Source: Notospermus geniculatus
Taxonomy: Eukaryota; Nemertea; Pilidiophora; Heteronemertea; Lineidae
Direction of reading: 5' to 3'
Length of the DNA: 64,000 nt
Assembly: GCA_002633025.1 (NCBI GenBank)
Contig: NMRB01000824.1
Coordinates: 86,977-150,976, forward strand
Part shown: positions 29,492-43,009 of the stretch, in pieces
Layout: each line of letters begins with the position of its first letter
Numbering within the stretch: position 1 is the stretch's first letter
Program-made: the position numbers and the translations under genes
The notes under the pieces: generated by a model
What the model saw: only the letters and a program-made list of their open reading frames with translations
Database searches by the model: none
What the model was told of the DNA's origin: nothing

Positions 29492-31550
29492 TAAGAGACA
29501 GGATTTTACCAGTTGAACATTTTTTGCCTTGGAAGGAGTAATCAGAACAAACGGTTGTTTTCAACATGTTCAAAGCTGAGTACACAATTGTTACATCTGC
29601 ATATGAATGAGTCATGACATTGGCGTGGTCTTTTCGATGCAACCATTTCCTACTTCCCTATTATCTGTATTTCAGTGAATTTCACTGCTGTATTCTGAAG
29701 GACAATGATTGAGGCCTACATTGTATTGTAAGCAGGAATACTACAATTGTCCCAAGCTTCCGATTTTGATAGTGACCCAAAAGATAAAGATCGAAACGTT
29801 CTTGACACATGATTTTATCATTTAGGTTAGTTGGCCAATCTAGGCAAATCTAGGAGAAAATCAATGTTTTTGTGGAGTTTTATCTGTATTGATGGAAAGG
29901 AGTGGTCAAGAAGGAACAAGTATTTTGCCCAAACTTTTGAGACTAGTGAAAAAATCCGACCTATCAGCCAGTTTGTACATTGCATTGATGTAGCCTTTCA
30001 CACCAAAGTCAGGGTTCCCCCTGGAACTTGGATAGTTTTCTTCACTTTTAGAATTTTCATTAGTCACTGCTGAATTATCATTAAAATCCTGGTCAAAATC
30101 AATGAAATGACTATTTTCCAATAGTCACTTAGCACATTTTATTCTTCAATGACTAGAGTGAAGAGTGGCAGCGAGAACCCTGAAAGTCAAGAGTTTCCGA
30201 GGTTACTTTTCCTTCAAATCGTGCTTGGTGACAAAACATGCCATTATCACCTGCACCACGCCCTATGCATGGTGTTGGGTGCCTTATTGTACAATCATAG
30301 ACAACAAAATATTTCCTATGTTCAGGCATGTCAGGGGTATTTGTCTTTCCTACGCCATGCAGGACGGCCTTACCTGAGATCAATATTTTTATTCTTTTTG
30401 GAACTAATTACAGTAATAAAGGGCCAATCACTTGACAAGTTCTGGCAGTGTTCACAATGGAGATCTCTGGTGCTCTGGTAAAGATAGTACCGGTAAATCA
30501 ATGAATTGAGGTGGTGTAGTCTGTCTAATCCCAATATCCCAGTATCCCAGTGGGACACTGGGCTCAGACAGAGTCACTCACCTGAGAAAGAGGTCACACT
30601 TCACTGGGGGTTTTATGTTATTTATAGTGTTGTGACAATTTCTGCCCCCTGCCCTTGCCCCCCAGAACATGTTCCTGACATGCCTAAATTGGCCAGGATA
30701 CTCTTCAGGGAACTAGTAAAGGGTGTTGAAACAACTGGGCAACCTGGTAGTACTTATTCTCAGCTGAGAGGTGCACCCTGAGCTTACTGTTAGTAATAGT
30801 AAACTTTGTGTATGCCAACAGGGTTTCTGCCAGAAATTTTTTTGAGGGTAATAATTTCTTCAAAATCAGCAAAAAACCCCATGAAATAAAAGAAAATGGC
30901 CCTTTTCTGTTCCTTTGAGGTTACTCACATATTACCCTGAGTACCATCTGGCAGAAACACTGGCGAAGTCAAGATGTTGTTTTGTGGGGCTTCCCTCCAG
31001 TTCGTCAGCCCTGACAGTTCCTCACAGTGAGAGTGATTCACTGATTGGTATTCAAATTGCAATCAGGTATTCACATGTGAAGTCAGGAGGACATGTATAA
31101 ATCATGAACTGATTGTTCTCTTGATGCTTGGTTGAACAACCGTGTTATGCCATTGTTGGAAAGAGTACATCATGTAAATCGGACATATTTCTATCTGTTG
31201 TATCTGACATTCTGAATATAAATCTCGTCCTCACACTGCCTGAAGTGACTGGTGCTTGAGCCGCTAGGATTTGATGATTTCATGTTCCTGAAATGGGTAA
31301 AAGTGAATGAAAATGGGAATGAGTTTAGAATCCCCAATCAGTGCCCCAAAAAAGGTCGTCGATTGACGGAAATTGACGGAATAAGCAGTATTGTAACAGG
31401 ATTTCCATTATGTGCCATGGACGGAACTCACTTCTGATCGGGGATTCTAAACTTTAGCCTGAAAAATAAACTGCGGCCAGAGCTGCATGAATTGTGACAA
31501 GTCTGAAGCAGTGAAAAAAAAGTATTTTTTACGTTGTTCATAACAGTATA
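29492..31550. other. No gene recognised (putative intron)
   Basis: AT-rich sequence with short palindromes, for example GAGTTTAGAATCCCC / GGGGATTCTAAACTTT around 31320-31455. No exon with a family match on either strand. Confidence 0.5.
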
Positions 31551-31746
31551 CTGTAAACCGTGAAATTTTCGCGGTGCTGATTGTTCGCGATTTTCGTACT
31601 TCGCAAATTCGCCAAGAATGAATTCGCGATAATGGCCCTCGGGCTTCAGAAATGTTAAAGACCCAGCGAATTTCGCGTGATTTAAGTTCGCATTTTGACC
31701 CCTAAACGCGAAAATAAAACGCCCGTGAAAATTTCACGGTTTACAG
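31551..31746. mobile_element. TA-flanked MITE, CTGTAAACCGTGAAATTTTC termini
   Basis: CTGTAAACCGTGAAATTTTC at the left is mirrored by GAAAATTTCACGGTTTACAG at the right, with TA on both flanks; interior rich in TTCGCGA words. No ORF. Confidence 0.85.
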
Positions 31747-32177
31747 TACAAGATTTCTGAAGTAAAAAAAATGTCGTATTTCATCATTGTTGGTGACATT
31801 TAAAATCACGAAAGAGTCATAATCGTACTCGGTAATGATTTCTGACTTCTCGTCGTCATATCACTGAAGTCACGAACACGATCGTGCGTGTCGTCTTCAA
31901 CATACAGAATTTGAGGAAATTACGTGGCCGCTCGAGTTGCAGATCGATCATCATGATTACAATTCATGAGGATTATAGATTATTCCACCGATGTTGGCCC
32001 ATGCTAATGGACTATTTTTCCATTAGGTTATTCACTACACGTGTTTGCTCTCTCGTAACTGGGGCTCAGTGTACGTACTTCGGGAAATTGTCCTTTGTGC
32101 TCTGTCGTCATGCTTACATGTACCAGTCCATTTCAAATTCATTTTAAACCCCGCGATACATGTAGGTTCACCACTTG

Positions 32178-32320
32178 TTCAGAGTGGCGCAGTGGAAACA
32201 TCGGCGCCTGTCACCTCTGAGGTTCCAGACTCAACTCTTTATGTGTTCAGATAGAGAGGGTGACTCTGACAAGGCAGGTTTTCGCCGGGCACTCCGGTTT
32301 CCTCCTGCAGCCTGTTAGAA
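32178..32320 (+). mobile_element. tRNA-derived SINE, family B
   Basis: AGTGGCGCAGTGGAAACATC head and the tail words GAGAGGGTGACTCTG and TTTCCTCCTG shared with the other family-B copies; the B box is degenerate. Confidence 0.7.
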
Positions 32321-32721
32321 TGTTGTGTAGAGCTAATGCTCAGCTCAGTATTTTACTTGTCCATTTTATGATGGTCCCCTTTTCGACCTGGGCCCATGTT
32401 CCCGAAACCTTACAACGGCTTCGGGAACATTGGTCCTGTTCGATAAAAACCCAGAACTGGCTGCTCTTTGAAATCTACCACACTTGCCAGACTTAGACTA
32501 GAGGGCATGTTGATTTCTTCAGTGATCCCTTGCCTTTGCTATTTCCTAGAGAAACGCGTCTATTGGATAAGGTAACTTCATTCCTACTAAACGTGAATCC
32601 CTGGTGTATAACTCTGTGGTTCAAAGCTTGTGTGCAAAACCGAAAGGTCATGCTCTGTCAGAGGTTCATTTTGCGTATAATGTACGGCTCTGGATTGGAA
32701 TGTGGTTTAGTTTCATATAAG

Positions 32722-33105
32722 CTACGGTTTAGTTTCATATAAGCTACGGTTACACCTGTTCAAAATACCCGTGTTTTTCCAGACCCGTGTACGAAAAGCC
32801 CAGCGAGAGGTCACAAGTAGCCTGGCGACAGGTGCGCTGCATGCACTGACTCCCCTTTAGTCATTTCTGTATTGGCACACATTGTTGGAGGCGCGAAAAT
32901 GAGGTCACTTAATGGCTGCGCCATCTGTAGCCGTGGTAAGAACTCACAAAAACATGGGTATTTTGGAAAACATGGAGAGTTTGCCGTGTTTCAAAAACCT
33001 GTGTTTTTCAGACAAGGGTTATTGAATTGAAGCCAGGCAATTCATTGGTGTGTGACCGCAAAAAGCCGGGGATTTTATTTTATAGTGTAACCAAGGCTAC
33101 CAGGC
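32722..33105. mobile_element. Fold-back element with GGTTACAC termini
   Basis: Left end GCTACGGTTACACCTGTTC and right end TAGTGTAACCAAGGCT are roughly inverse; inner arms CCCGTGTTTTTCC / GGTATTTTGGAAAAC also pair. Similar in style to the element at 59741-60199 (GTGTTTAC ends). Imperfect and possibly composite. Confidence 0.55.
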
Positions 33106-34335
33106 ATGCCAGGACCTGGCTGAGCCATCGACTGCACACATATACAACCTATCGCAAATTATTACCACATTTCTATTTCTGTCAGTTCATCATGCTGGCT
33201 CATTAACCACTGATGAACTCCCAGTTCTACCCTGCGAAATAAGTAATAAAAAAATGCATCGTATATGTTCAGTAGTGAAATACCATGAGAGCAGTAGGTA
33301 TGAAGAAGAGAAGTCTCAAAAGTCGAGCACTCGACATATTCTTGATTGATGTGCCTCGTGATTCAATTCTGATTCGTTTTGCTTCTGGCCCGCTATGATC
33401 AATCTTCCGTCGTCCTTAAATGCCTCTCTGGTCGGAGATCTCGCACAGAACCTGTCAATACTACTAGAGTTTGCTGTCATGGCGGTAGTCTGCCGCTAAC
33501 AGCCTGTCGTACCCCCTGACATTCACACGCCGCCGATCGTCACTTTCATTGCCTGCTATTGAAGAGTAAGCACTTTGCCATCTTCGGATGGAACACTAAC
33601 AGCTTGATACAAAAGTCTTCCCCTTCAAATGGATATTAAGTGATCTGTCAGAGGCAGGACGGGTCCTCAACTTGAATGCTATGCGAGACCGAGCAGGTTG
33701 GATTTAATCCAATTGCATCCTATTGAATGGTTCAGTTTTTTGGCGGCTGCCTATCAGAATTGAACGACTGGAAATTGCCTGGTATCGAGTTGCTCTGCTC
33801 GTTAAAACCGCCTTTAACCCATGCTGATACTCAGCTGGTGTTGAGACGCCAAAACTCAGCATATGTAGTCCATCCACTCCATTCCATAGTAGGTGGACGT
33901 CCTGTATGGCGGACTTCCCGTAAAATTATGCAAGACATGAGAGGTGAAACTAGGCCTCCTTGTTGCCATCTTCAGGGCTGCACAGGACTGAACCAGTGCC
34001 GGTTGGAATGGGGGGTCAGAAAAATTTATCTAGACTTGCTGAAATAGGAAGACTGTGTAACCACAACCCTTTCTGGGCAGTGGGGATCCCAGCTACGATA
34101 GAGGACACAGTCACACCGTAACCAGGTCCTATATATCGATGCCTTGTGTGGGAAATTGATCGGAAATTGATCAGGACCAGGATGTCAGTTTCATTTCAAT
34201 AGTTTTAACCATTAGTGACACCTATTGAGCCAGTGGGCCAGGGTCCCCATTCAAGGAACAGCTTATTCAGTGCATTGCAATTACAACTCGTTCCTACAAA
34301 AGTTAAGATTTTAATGAGAATATGAAGTGGCTAGA

Positions 34336-34410
34336 CAGCCGGGAATCAAATCCATGACCCCAGGTCTTGATTGTGCTAGTCAACCACTGTGCCACCTCAC
34401 TCTGCGGTGG
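34336..34410 (-). mobile_element. tRNA-like SINE head (minus)
   Basis: On the minus strand: GGTGGCACAGTGGTTGACTA followed by GGATTTGATTCCC (B-box-like). Repeated at 39010-39088 in the partner block. Confidence 0.5.
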
Positions 34411-34739
34411 AATAAATTCCCTGCGCCTGGCCTTACTGAATTCATGCATTGATTTTCTGTCACTATGTGTTGCCATCGTCACTATCGATCGTAATATGGA
34501 TTCAGTAACTTAACTGACTCCTATTGCATCCGTAACAAAAACTAACGGCGTAACGATTATGGCATCGAATTAAGTTTGACCACACCCTGTAGCATAGGTA
34601 CAGAGGTCTGTTTTCAGGATTGTGCTCTGGTGGGCCCACATGACTACCACCCCCTCAGTCTTGGGGTGTCCTCGATCTTTACTGTCCTCAGGTTTGGTTT
34701 TTGGAGCACAGGTGCTCGGGCCAACAGGAATTACGACCC

Positions 34740-34915
34740 ATGGCATGCGCGGATCCGGGGGTGCATCTGGCACGTGACGTGCTCCCTTTCGGTCAACAAA
34801 TCTGTAAAATTGACCGTGAAATTCTGAAATTTGGAGCAAATCATTGAAATTCACCACATATGTTTCTAGCACAGTGCGCCCCCTCTTTTCCAAAATCGTG
34901 GATCCGCCCATGCCT
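34740..34915 (-). repeat. Interspersed repeat GGATCCACGATTTTGG family (minus)
   Basis: Minus-strand copy of the family at 938-1110; repeated at 39420-39590 in the partner block. Confidence 0.7.
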
Positions 34916-35239
34916 GGAGCATAGATCGGCAAGAAACTGGCCTAGCATTGTCACAGGAACCAAATTGTGCGTTGGCTTGGCCTAAGTTGCAGGCGAGTCG
35001 ACTGGGAGACTATGATAAGATTGTAACATTGTTAGCGGCCAGAATTACCTGCAACAACAGTTTGTGTTTCCATCATCGTTGTAGAGATCTTGTCATGACA
35101 GCCAGAGGCAGAGAGAATGTGATGCTTCGGTCTGCGGGACCTAAATCATTCTGAATCTCAAGAGAGCATGCAAAAATGGTTGTGCTGACAACATCGTTGA
35201 TCCCTGTACAAATCAACATTTTGAGACGATATACTCCCT

Positions 35240-35535
35240 GAGGAGCCTGATAGTGGTAATCATGTCTGCTTACCAAGCGGCAGGTCCCGGATTCGAATCC
35301 AGCCTAGCCATATGGCATGTATGGGTATCATCCATGACTCTTCAGTCCGTTGCATGGGACAGTGAGCCGTGGTGTCTTCTCTTGTACCTTGTGCCTTTGC
35401 AACGGGCAAGTAAAAGACCCCATCCAAGTGAGGAACATGAGTAACTTGAGATGGCCTCTTCCACACTTACCAGGGCCAATAATGTTATAGCGTCAGCCCT
35501 GACGGAAAAATCAAATAAAATGAAAAAAACACGCT
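35240..35535 (+). mobile_element. tRNA-derived SINE, family A
   Basis: A tRNA-like head with B box GATTCGAATCC, a conserved body (GGGCAAGTAAAAGACCCCAT, AAGTGAGGAACATGAGTA, ACCAGGGCCAATAATG) and an A-rich tail (AAATCAAATAAAATGAAAA). Equivalent copy in the partner block at 39930-40210. Confidence 0.85.
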
Positions 35536-36657
35536 CCTAACACCACCCCCTAGCATGCCTAGTGTTGGAGAACTCGTCCCTTCTTGTGATTACAATTGAT
35601 TCTAAATATAGATCTGCGTGGATTATCCCCTCCACCTGGTTTGTGCGGAGGCTGCATGCCGCCGCATTTCGCTATGAATAGAAAAGCTTGACCCTTCGTG
35701 TCCAGGTTCTACATCATGTCATCAAAGTCATTGCTTCAATCATGTCAATCGGGCGTAATTATTCGCATTAGATACCTGTTGCGAAATGGATTGGATGCAT
35801 TTCGACAAATTAATCCCAATAATATCAGAATATCAGAAAAAACAAGCTGATAATCATGGTAACATGACCCATGCTGATTATTTGAGTTGGAGATTTTGGT
35901 CATCAAGTCCGCTTGGTATATTTTAGGTTCACAGTGCACTCTGGCTCATTTTAGCAAACCAGCCAACCGCTACTGTTGTACACAAAATCAGCGATACCGT
36001 CTGAATCTGGCGTTTATCATTAGTCTCTCCCGTTTCACCCGTCACATTGAGACCCCCACATCATACTATTGATCCGAGAAGCAGGCATGACACTCTGACC
36101 TTTTGGAGATATTCACATAACTTAACCTTTGGAAGTGCTACACGCTGAGGCTGGGATGAGTTGAGGGATGCTTGGTTGGTGAATTGATTCGCAATCTGGC
36201 TTGTGCCGTGGGGTGTTTTTTCCCTGGACATGTTGGGGGAGGATTCTGCGAGTTAGCGCCACTGATATGTGTGGTTAGGTTAGGAATCGTAAAAATGGGA
36301 GGCAAGCCATGCTGTTGCCGGCTGCACTATGTTTTCACTGCAGCATCTTTGAAAAACCGATACGTTTGTTGCAGCCTTGCAGAGTTCGTAGGAAAACCAG
36401 AAACATGAAAAAGGGGCTGTCCACTGGTCAAATTGGAGCCCTATTGCTGGCCACCCGCTGTGAGATGCGGTGGTACGGTGTGGTCCGTTTAGCTCCAGGT
36501 CTTGCAGGCCTAGCCAGTTACGAAGCTGTTGTTCAACAGGTCAGTCACCCCAAATGCTTACATGTACATGTAGAAGTAGCTACCACCATTTGTAGTCATG
36601 GTCATAGAACGGTGCATGCTGCTGCTGTTTCAAGTTGCAGAATAGTGCATTCACATT

Positions 36658-36945
36658 GAGGAGCCCTGATATAGCTGAGTGGTTATCATGTCCGCTCGGC
36701 ACGGACAGGTCCCGGCTTCGAATCCGGCTCGGGCCATGTGGGATTTCATTCCCAGCTCTTCACATCCATCGCATGGGACAGTAATCCGGGCATGCTGGGT
36801 GCCTTGTACTTATTTCTTTGCAAGGGCAAGTAAAAGACCCCATCCAAGTGAGGAACATGAGTAGTTTGTGATGGCCTCCTCCGTACTTACCAGGGCCAAT
36901 AATGCTATGGCTTCGGCCCTGACGGAAAAATCTATACAAACATGT
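36658..36945 (+). mobile_element. tRNA-derived SINE, family A
   Basis: Head TAGCTGAGTGGTTATCATGT (A box) and GCTTCGAATCC (B box), body and tail as in the 35240 copy. Equivalent in the partner block at 41328-41612. Confidence 0.85.
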
Positions 36946-37732
36946 GCATTCACCCCAAATGCCACTGCATTTCTGTTCCCAATGCATTACGTTTGAACTT
37001 TCATGTTATAGGTCAAGATATGTGGGTATTCCACTGTGAATGCAGCCCTGTATGTGAATTCCTAACAGCGTTTAGATGTCGTTGCCTGGATTCAGGTGAA
37101 GCCAGCCATTAAACCCAGAGTTCTTTCCACAGTAAAAATAGAGTTGTCTATTGATCCCTCCCTCTGCCAGCCCCTCGATAATTAATCAAGCTTTTAGTTA
37201 CATGCTGACCGGAGCTGTAACCTGGAGAGTCGAGTCTGATCAGGCGATCACAGTTTGCTGATTAGTACAGTTTGCACTCCGTCTGACGGCAGGGGTGCTG
37301 AATATTTGATTGTGTAATGGGAATTCCACCTGTTTGTGGCTTGGAATGTCCGATTCTTGATTCGGCATCTGTTTGCACTTGACAGATTTTGGATGGCAGC
37401 AAATTGGACCTGGATGTCAAAGCCCCAGATGCGGACCGTACGCATTATGGTACTTTATGATCCATCAAGTATGCAAGCAATTGAAAAATGTCTATTTTAA
37501 AAAGCACGAATAAAGTTCCACGGCCAGCATGCAAAACGTGATGAGATTGCTGTCGTGGCCGCCATATTTGCTTATGCAGGCATGACGTCAGAATCTCTCC
37601 AGATCTCACTCAGTTTTGGTGAGGCGTCACAAAACAGTTAATGGTGTATCCTGCTCTGGTAGCGCCGGTCATGCGTAAAATACGCCACTTCACAGGGGCC
37701 AGGAGAGTACTGTACGCACTCACTAAATACAG

Positions 37733-37930
37733 TGGAACCCCGGTCGGCGACCACCCCTATAACGCGACCACCTCAGAAAGACGACCAGTTTTCAAATGTC
37801 CCGATTGGTTTTCTCTTTATTTCCCTTTGGAGAATTTCACTAACGCGACCACCCCGCTATCCGGACCGCGACCACAGCTTTGGCTGTCCCAAGCGGCAAT
37901 TAGCACCTCGGTAACACGACCACAACAACC
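37733..37930. repeat. pogo-like MITE fragment, TACAGTGGAACCCCGG end
   Basis: The left end resembles 4779-4939, with internal repeats of CGCGACCACC; a matching right terminus was not found, so it is probably truncated. Confidence 0.5.
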
Positions 37931-38218
37931 TAATTAGGGATCTGATTGTCAAACAAAGGCGAGTCAGCAGCGTGTGTGTACCAAACTGTACCAATGCTTA
38001 CATGACATTATGTCATGTAAGGCAGGCCTAAGCATGATACATGTGACGGGCGCAATATTTACGCGGAGTTCATCATTTCCACACCTGCCGGTCGTCCATC
38101 CTAGGTGTCGCAGTGTCGGCGTACTATCTGCTTACTAGTATCAGGTCAGGTTGGAAATGGTCTAGTCTGGTTTATTAAATGAAACATGGATAAAAAAGAA
38201 AATATGACCCTCAGTATA

Positions 38219-38513
38219 NNNNNNNNNNNNNNNNNNNNNNNNNNNNNNNNNNNNNNNNNNNNNNNNNNNNNNNNNNNNNNNNNNNNNNNNNNNNNNNNNN
38301 NNNNNNNNNNNNNNNNNNNNNNNNNNNNNNNNNNNNNNNNNNNNNNNNNNNNNNNNNNNNNNNNNNNNNNNNNNNNNNNNNNNNNNNNNNNNNNNNNNNN
38401 NNNNNNNNNNNNNNNNNNNNNNNNNNNNNNNNNNNNNNNNNNNNNNNNNNNNNNNNNNNNNNNNNNNNNNNNNNNNNNNNNNNNNNNNNNNNNNNNNNNN
38501 NNNNNNNNNNNNN
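38219..38513. other. Assembly gap (295 N)
   Basis: Run of N directly before the second copy of near-duplicate block 2. Confidence 0.99.
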
Positions 38514-39929
38514 TCAGCTGGTGTTGAGACGCCAAAACTCAGCATATGTAGTCCATCCACTCCATTCCATAGTAGGTGGACGTCCTGTATGGCGGACTTC
38601 CCGTAAAATTATGCAAGACATGAGAGGTGAAACTAGGCCTCCTTGTTGCCATCTTCAGGGCTGCACAGGACTGAACCAGTGCCGGTTGGAATGGGGGGTC
38701 AGAAAAATTTATCTAGACTTGTGAAATAGGAAGACTGTGTAACCACAACCCTTTCTGGGCAGTGGGGATCCCAGCTACGATAGAGGACACAGTCACACCG
38801 TAACCAGGTCCTATATATCGATGCCTTGTGTGGGAAATTGATCGGAAATTGATCAGGACCAGGATGTCAGTTTCATTTCAACAGTTTTAACCATTAGTGA
38901 CACCTATTGAGCCAGTGGGCCAGGGTCCCCATTCAAGGAACAGCTTATTCAGTGCATTGCAATTACAACTCGTTCCTACAAAAGTTAAGATTTTAATGAG
39001 GAAGTGGCTAGACAGCCGGGAATCAAATCCATGACCTGAGGTCTTGATTGTGCTAGTCAACCACTGTGCCACCTCACTCTGCGGTGGAATAAATTCCCTG
39101 CGCCTGGCCTTACTGAATTCATGCATTGATTTTCTGTCACTATGTGTTGCCATCGTCACTATCGATCGTAATATGGATTCAGTAACTTAACTGACTCCTA
39201 TTGCATCCGTAACAAAAACTAACGGCGTAACGATTATGGCATCGAGTTAAGTTTGACCACACCCTGTAGCATAGGTAACAGAGGTCTATTTTCACTCAGG
39301 ATTGTGCTCTGGTGGGCCACGTGACTACCACCCCCTCAGTCTTGGGGTGTCCTCGATCTTTACTGTCCTCAGGTTTGGTTTTTGGAGCACAGGTGCTCGG
39401 GCTAACAGGAATTACGACCGGTGGCATGCGCGGATCCGGGGCGCACCTGGCACGTGCCGCCTTTCGGTCAACAGATCTGTAAAATTGACCGTGAAATTCT
39501 GAAATTTGGAGCAAATGATTGAAATTCACCACAGATGTTTCTAGCACAGTGCGCCCCCTCTTTTCCAAAATCGTGGATCCCCCCTGCCTGGAGCATATAG
39601 ATCAGCAAGAAACTGGCCTAGCATTGTCACAGGAACCAAATTGTGCATTGGCTTGGCCTAAGTTGCAGGCGAGTCGACTGGGAGGCGATGATAAGATTGT
39701 AACATTGTTAGCGGCCAGAGTTACCTGCAACAACAGTTTGTGTTTCCATCATCATCCTAGAGATCTTGTCATGACAGCCAGAGGCAGAGAGAATGTGATG
39801 CTTCGGTCTGCGGGACCTAAATCATTCTAAATCTCAAGAGAGCATGATACAAACCTAAGGTCTTGTAGTGCTGACAACGTTGTCGTATCCCTGTACAAAT
39901 CAACATTTTGAGACGATACTCCCTGAGGA

Positions 39930-40210
39930 GCCTGATAGCCTAGTGGTTATCATGTCTGCTAAACAAGCGGCAGGTCCTGGGTTCAAATCCAGCCCGGGCC
40001 ATATGGGATTTCATTCCCGACTCCGTCCGTCGCATGGGACAGTCACAGTGAGCCGTGGTGTCTTGTACCTTGTGCCTTTGCAACGGGCAAGTAAAAGACC
40101 CCATCCAAGTGAGGAACATGAGTAACTTGAGATGGCCTCTTCCACACTTACCAGGGCCAATAATGTTATAGCGTCAACCCTGACGGAAAAATCAAATAAA
40201 ATGAAAAAAA
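39930..40210 (+). mobile_element. tRNA-derived SINE, family A
   Basis: The best preserved head: TAGCCTAGTGGTTATCATGT and GGGTTCAAATCC. Body and A-rich tail as in the other copies. Confidence 0.85.
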
Positions 40211-41327
40211 ACACGCTCCTAACACCACCCCCTAGCATGCCTAGTGTTGGAGAACTCGTCCCTTCTTGTGATTACAATTGATTCTAAATATAGATCTGCG
40301 TGGATTATCCCCTCCACCTGGTTTGTGCGGAGGCTGCATGCCGCCGCATTTCGCCATGAATAGAAAAGCTTGACCCTTCGTGTCCAGGTTCTGCATCATG
40401 TCATCAAAGTCATTGCTTCAATCATGTCAGTCGGCTGTAATTATTCGCATTAGATACCTGTTGCGAAATGGATTGGATGCATTTCGACAAATTAATCCCA
40501 ATAATATCAGAATATCAGAAAAAACAAGCTGATAATCATGGTAACATGACCCATGCTGATCATTTGAGTCGGAGATTTCGGTCATCAAGTCCGCTTGGTA
40601 TATTTTAGGTTCACAGTGTACTCTGGCTCATTTTAGCAAACCAGCCAACCGCTACTGTTGTACACAAAATCAGCGATACCGTCTGAATCTGGCGTTTATC
40701 ATTAGTCTCTCCCGTTTCACCCGTCACATTGAGATCTCCACATCATACTATTGATCCGAGAAGCAGGCATGACACTCTGACCTTTTGGAGATATTCACAT
40801 AACTTAACCTTTGCAAGTGCTACACGCTGAGGCTGGGATGAGTTGAGGGATGCTTGGTTGGTGAATTGATTCGCAATCTGGCTTGTGCCGTGGGGTGTTT
40901 TTTCCCTGGACATGCTGGGGGAGGATTCTGCGAGTTAGCGCCACTGATATGTGTGGTTTGGTTAGGAATCGTAAAAATGGGAGACAAGCCAAGCTGTTGC
41001 CGGCTGCACTATGTTTTCACTGCAGCATCTTTGAAAAACCGATACGTTTGTTGCAGCCTTGCAGAGTTCATAGAAAAACCAGAAACATAAAAAACGGGGC
41101 TGTCCACTGGTCAAATTCGAGCCCTCTTGCTGGCCACCCGCTGTGTGATGCGGTGGTACAGTGTGGTCCATTTAGCTCCAAGTCATGCAGGCCTAGTCGG
41201 TTATGAAGGTCTGTTCTTCAACAGATCAGTCACCCCAAATGCTTAGTAGCGACCACCATTTCTAGTCATCGTCATAGAACGGTGCATGCTGTTGCTGTTT
41301 CAAGTTGCAGAATAGTGCATTCACATT

Positions 41328-41612
41328 GAGGAGCCCTGTTATAGCTGAGTGGTTATCACGTCCGCTCAGCACGGGCAGGTCCCGGCTTCGAATCCAGCCC
41401 GGGCCATATGGGATTTCATTCCTGGCTCTTCACGTCTGTTGCGTGGGACAGTAAGAAGCCGGGTGCCTTGTACCTTATGCCTTTACAAGGGCAAGTAAAA
41501 GACCCCATCCAAGTGAGGAACAGGAGTAGCTTGAGATGGCGTCTTCCATACTTACCAGGGCCAATGTAATGATGCTATGGCTTCGGCCCTGACAGAAAAA
41601 TCTAATACAATA
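41328..41612 (+). mobile_element. tRNA-derived SINE, family A
   Basis: Head TAGCTGAGTGGTTATCACGT, B box GCTTCGAATCC, body and tail as in the 36658 copy. Confidence 0.85.
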
Positions 41613-42085
41613 CAAATGTGCATTCACCCCAAATGCCATTGCTGCATTTCTGTTCCCCAAGCATTACGTTTGAACTTTCATGTTATAGGTCAAGATATGT
41701 GGGTAGTCCACTGTGAATGCAGCCCTGTATGTGAATTCCTAACAACGTTTAGATGTCGTTGCCTGGATTCAGGTGAAGCCAGCCATTAAACCGTTCTTTC
41801 CACAGTAAAAATAGAGTCGTGTATTGATCCCTCCCTCTGCCAGCCCCTCGATAATTAATCAAGCTTTTAGTTACATGCTGACCGGAGCTCTAACCTGGAG
41901 AGTCGAGTCTGATCAGGCGATCACAGTTTGCTGATTAGTACAGTTTGCACTCCGTCTGACAGGAGGGGTGCTGAATATTTGATTGTGTAATGGGAATTCC
42001 ACCTGTTTGTGGCTTGGAATGTCCGATTCTTGATTCGGCATCTGTTTGTGTGGCAAATTCACCTGAGTTGCACTTGACAGATTTT

Positions 42086-43009
42086 GGATGCCAGCAGAGT
42101 GGACCTGCTGCCATCGACCGGAGGCACCCCACACGTACAGAATTATGAAGTACATGTACAGATAGAGGTGCACACTACACATACGTGCGCCATTTGACAG
42201 TGGCTTCACAAAGGGCTCGTGACCGTGAAGCCATAACCGGCATGTCCCTGTAGCTCTATGTGATTGCAGCCTTTGGAATGAACAAAGTGTGGATCAAGAG
42301 CTAGATGCTGAACTGTATGACATTCTCTAAGATGATATCAACGAATTAGATCTAGCAGGAGGAAACCAGAGTACCCAGAGAAAACCTGCAGTGTTGAAGC
42401 GAGAGACGATCATCTCATGAGTATGGTGGTTAAATGTGATTGACAATGACAGAACAATGTACTTTTAACTACTTTGCTACTGTTTGGATTCTGCTGCGAT
42501 TGATGACCTCCATCACAACGTTTGACAGGCCAAATCACTAGGAAACTGTACCAACCATTAATTAGCGGAAGAGAGATGATTAGACGCTGCCAATTGTTAC
42601 ACAAAACAGATTTGTGGGACACGTAATATGTAATTAGTACCATTAGTGGTTGCATCTGAAAACCTGATAAGTCACCAGAACAAATACCTGTCCTGAACTG
42701 CTGTCAGATTTGAACCCAACGGAAGAGTTTTCTGCAGCGTTCCTCAAAATTGTGCCCGAAGTAGAGAATGTTGTGATAATTTGTTGCCATGGTAACGATT
42801 GCGGGGAGCAGGTGGTCGCTAATGGTCACGGATGATTGGATGCAGATTTTTCATGAGGCAGTCATCCCACATCGTCTAAAAATAGGATTTACCCTGATTT
42901 AGATCTCATCCATACATCTGCATAAATCGGGAATTGAATGGTTGCCGTGAGAACTGGCTTCTTGGTGTGGTCCTGTTGTCCCAAGCCACGGGCAACCAGT
43001 TACTGAACT
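42086..43009. other. No gene recognised
   Basis: Unique sequence with a partial family-B SINE tail near 42358-42420. No exon recognised. Confidence 0.5.

Larger units (their letters stand above)
33835..37415. repeat. Near-duplicate block 2, copy 1 (partner 38514-42085)
   Basis: Starting at TCAGCTGGTGTTGAGACG, about 3.6 kb is repeated 4.68 kb downstream in the same orientation with a few percent substitutions and small indels. The partner begins immediately after the N run. No gene in either copy. Likely allelic sequence placed in tandem. Confidence 0.9.
38514..42085. repeat. Near-duplicate block 2, copy 2
   Basis: Repeats 33835-37415 including two family-A SINEs and the GGATCCACGATTTTGG repeat. 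Differences include small indels, for example ~23 bp inserted near 42047. Confidence 0.9.

Noticed and set aside
36679-36745. Possible tRNA gene (A and B boxes present)
   Set aside because: Acceptor and anticodon stems do not pair, and the same head-body-A-tail structure recurs at four other sites; it is a SINE.
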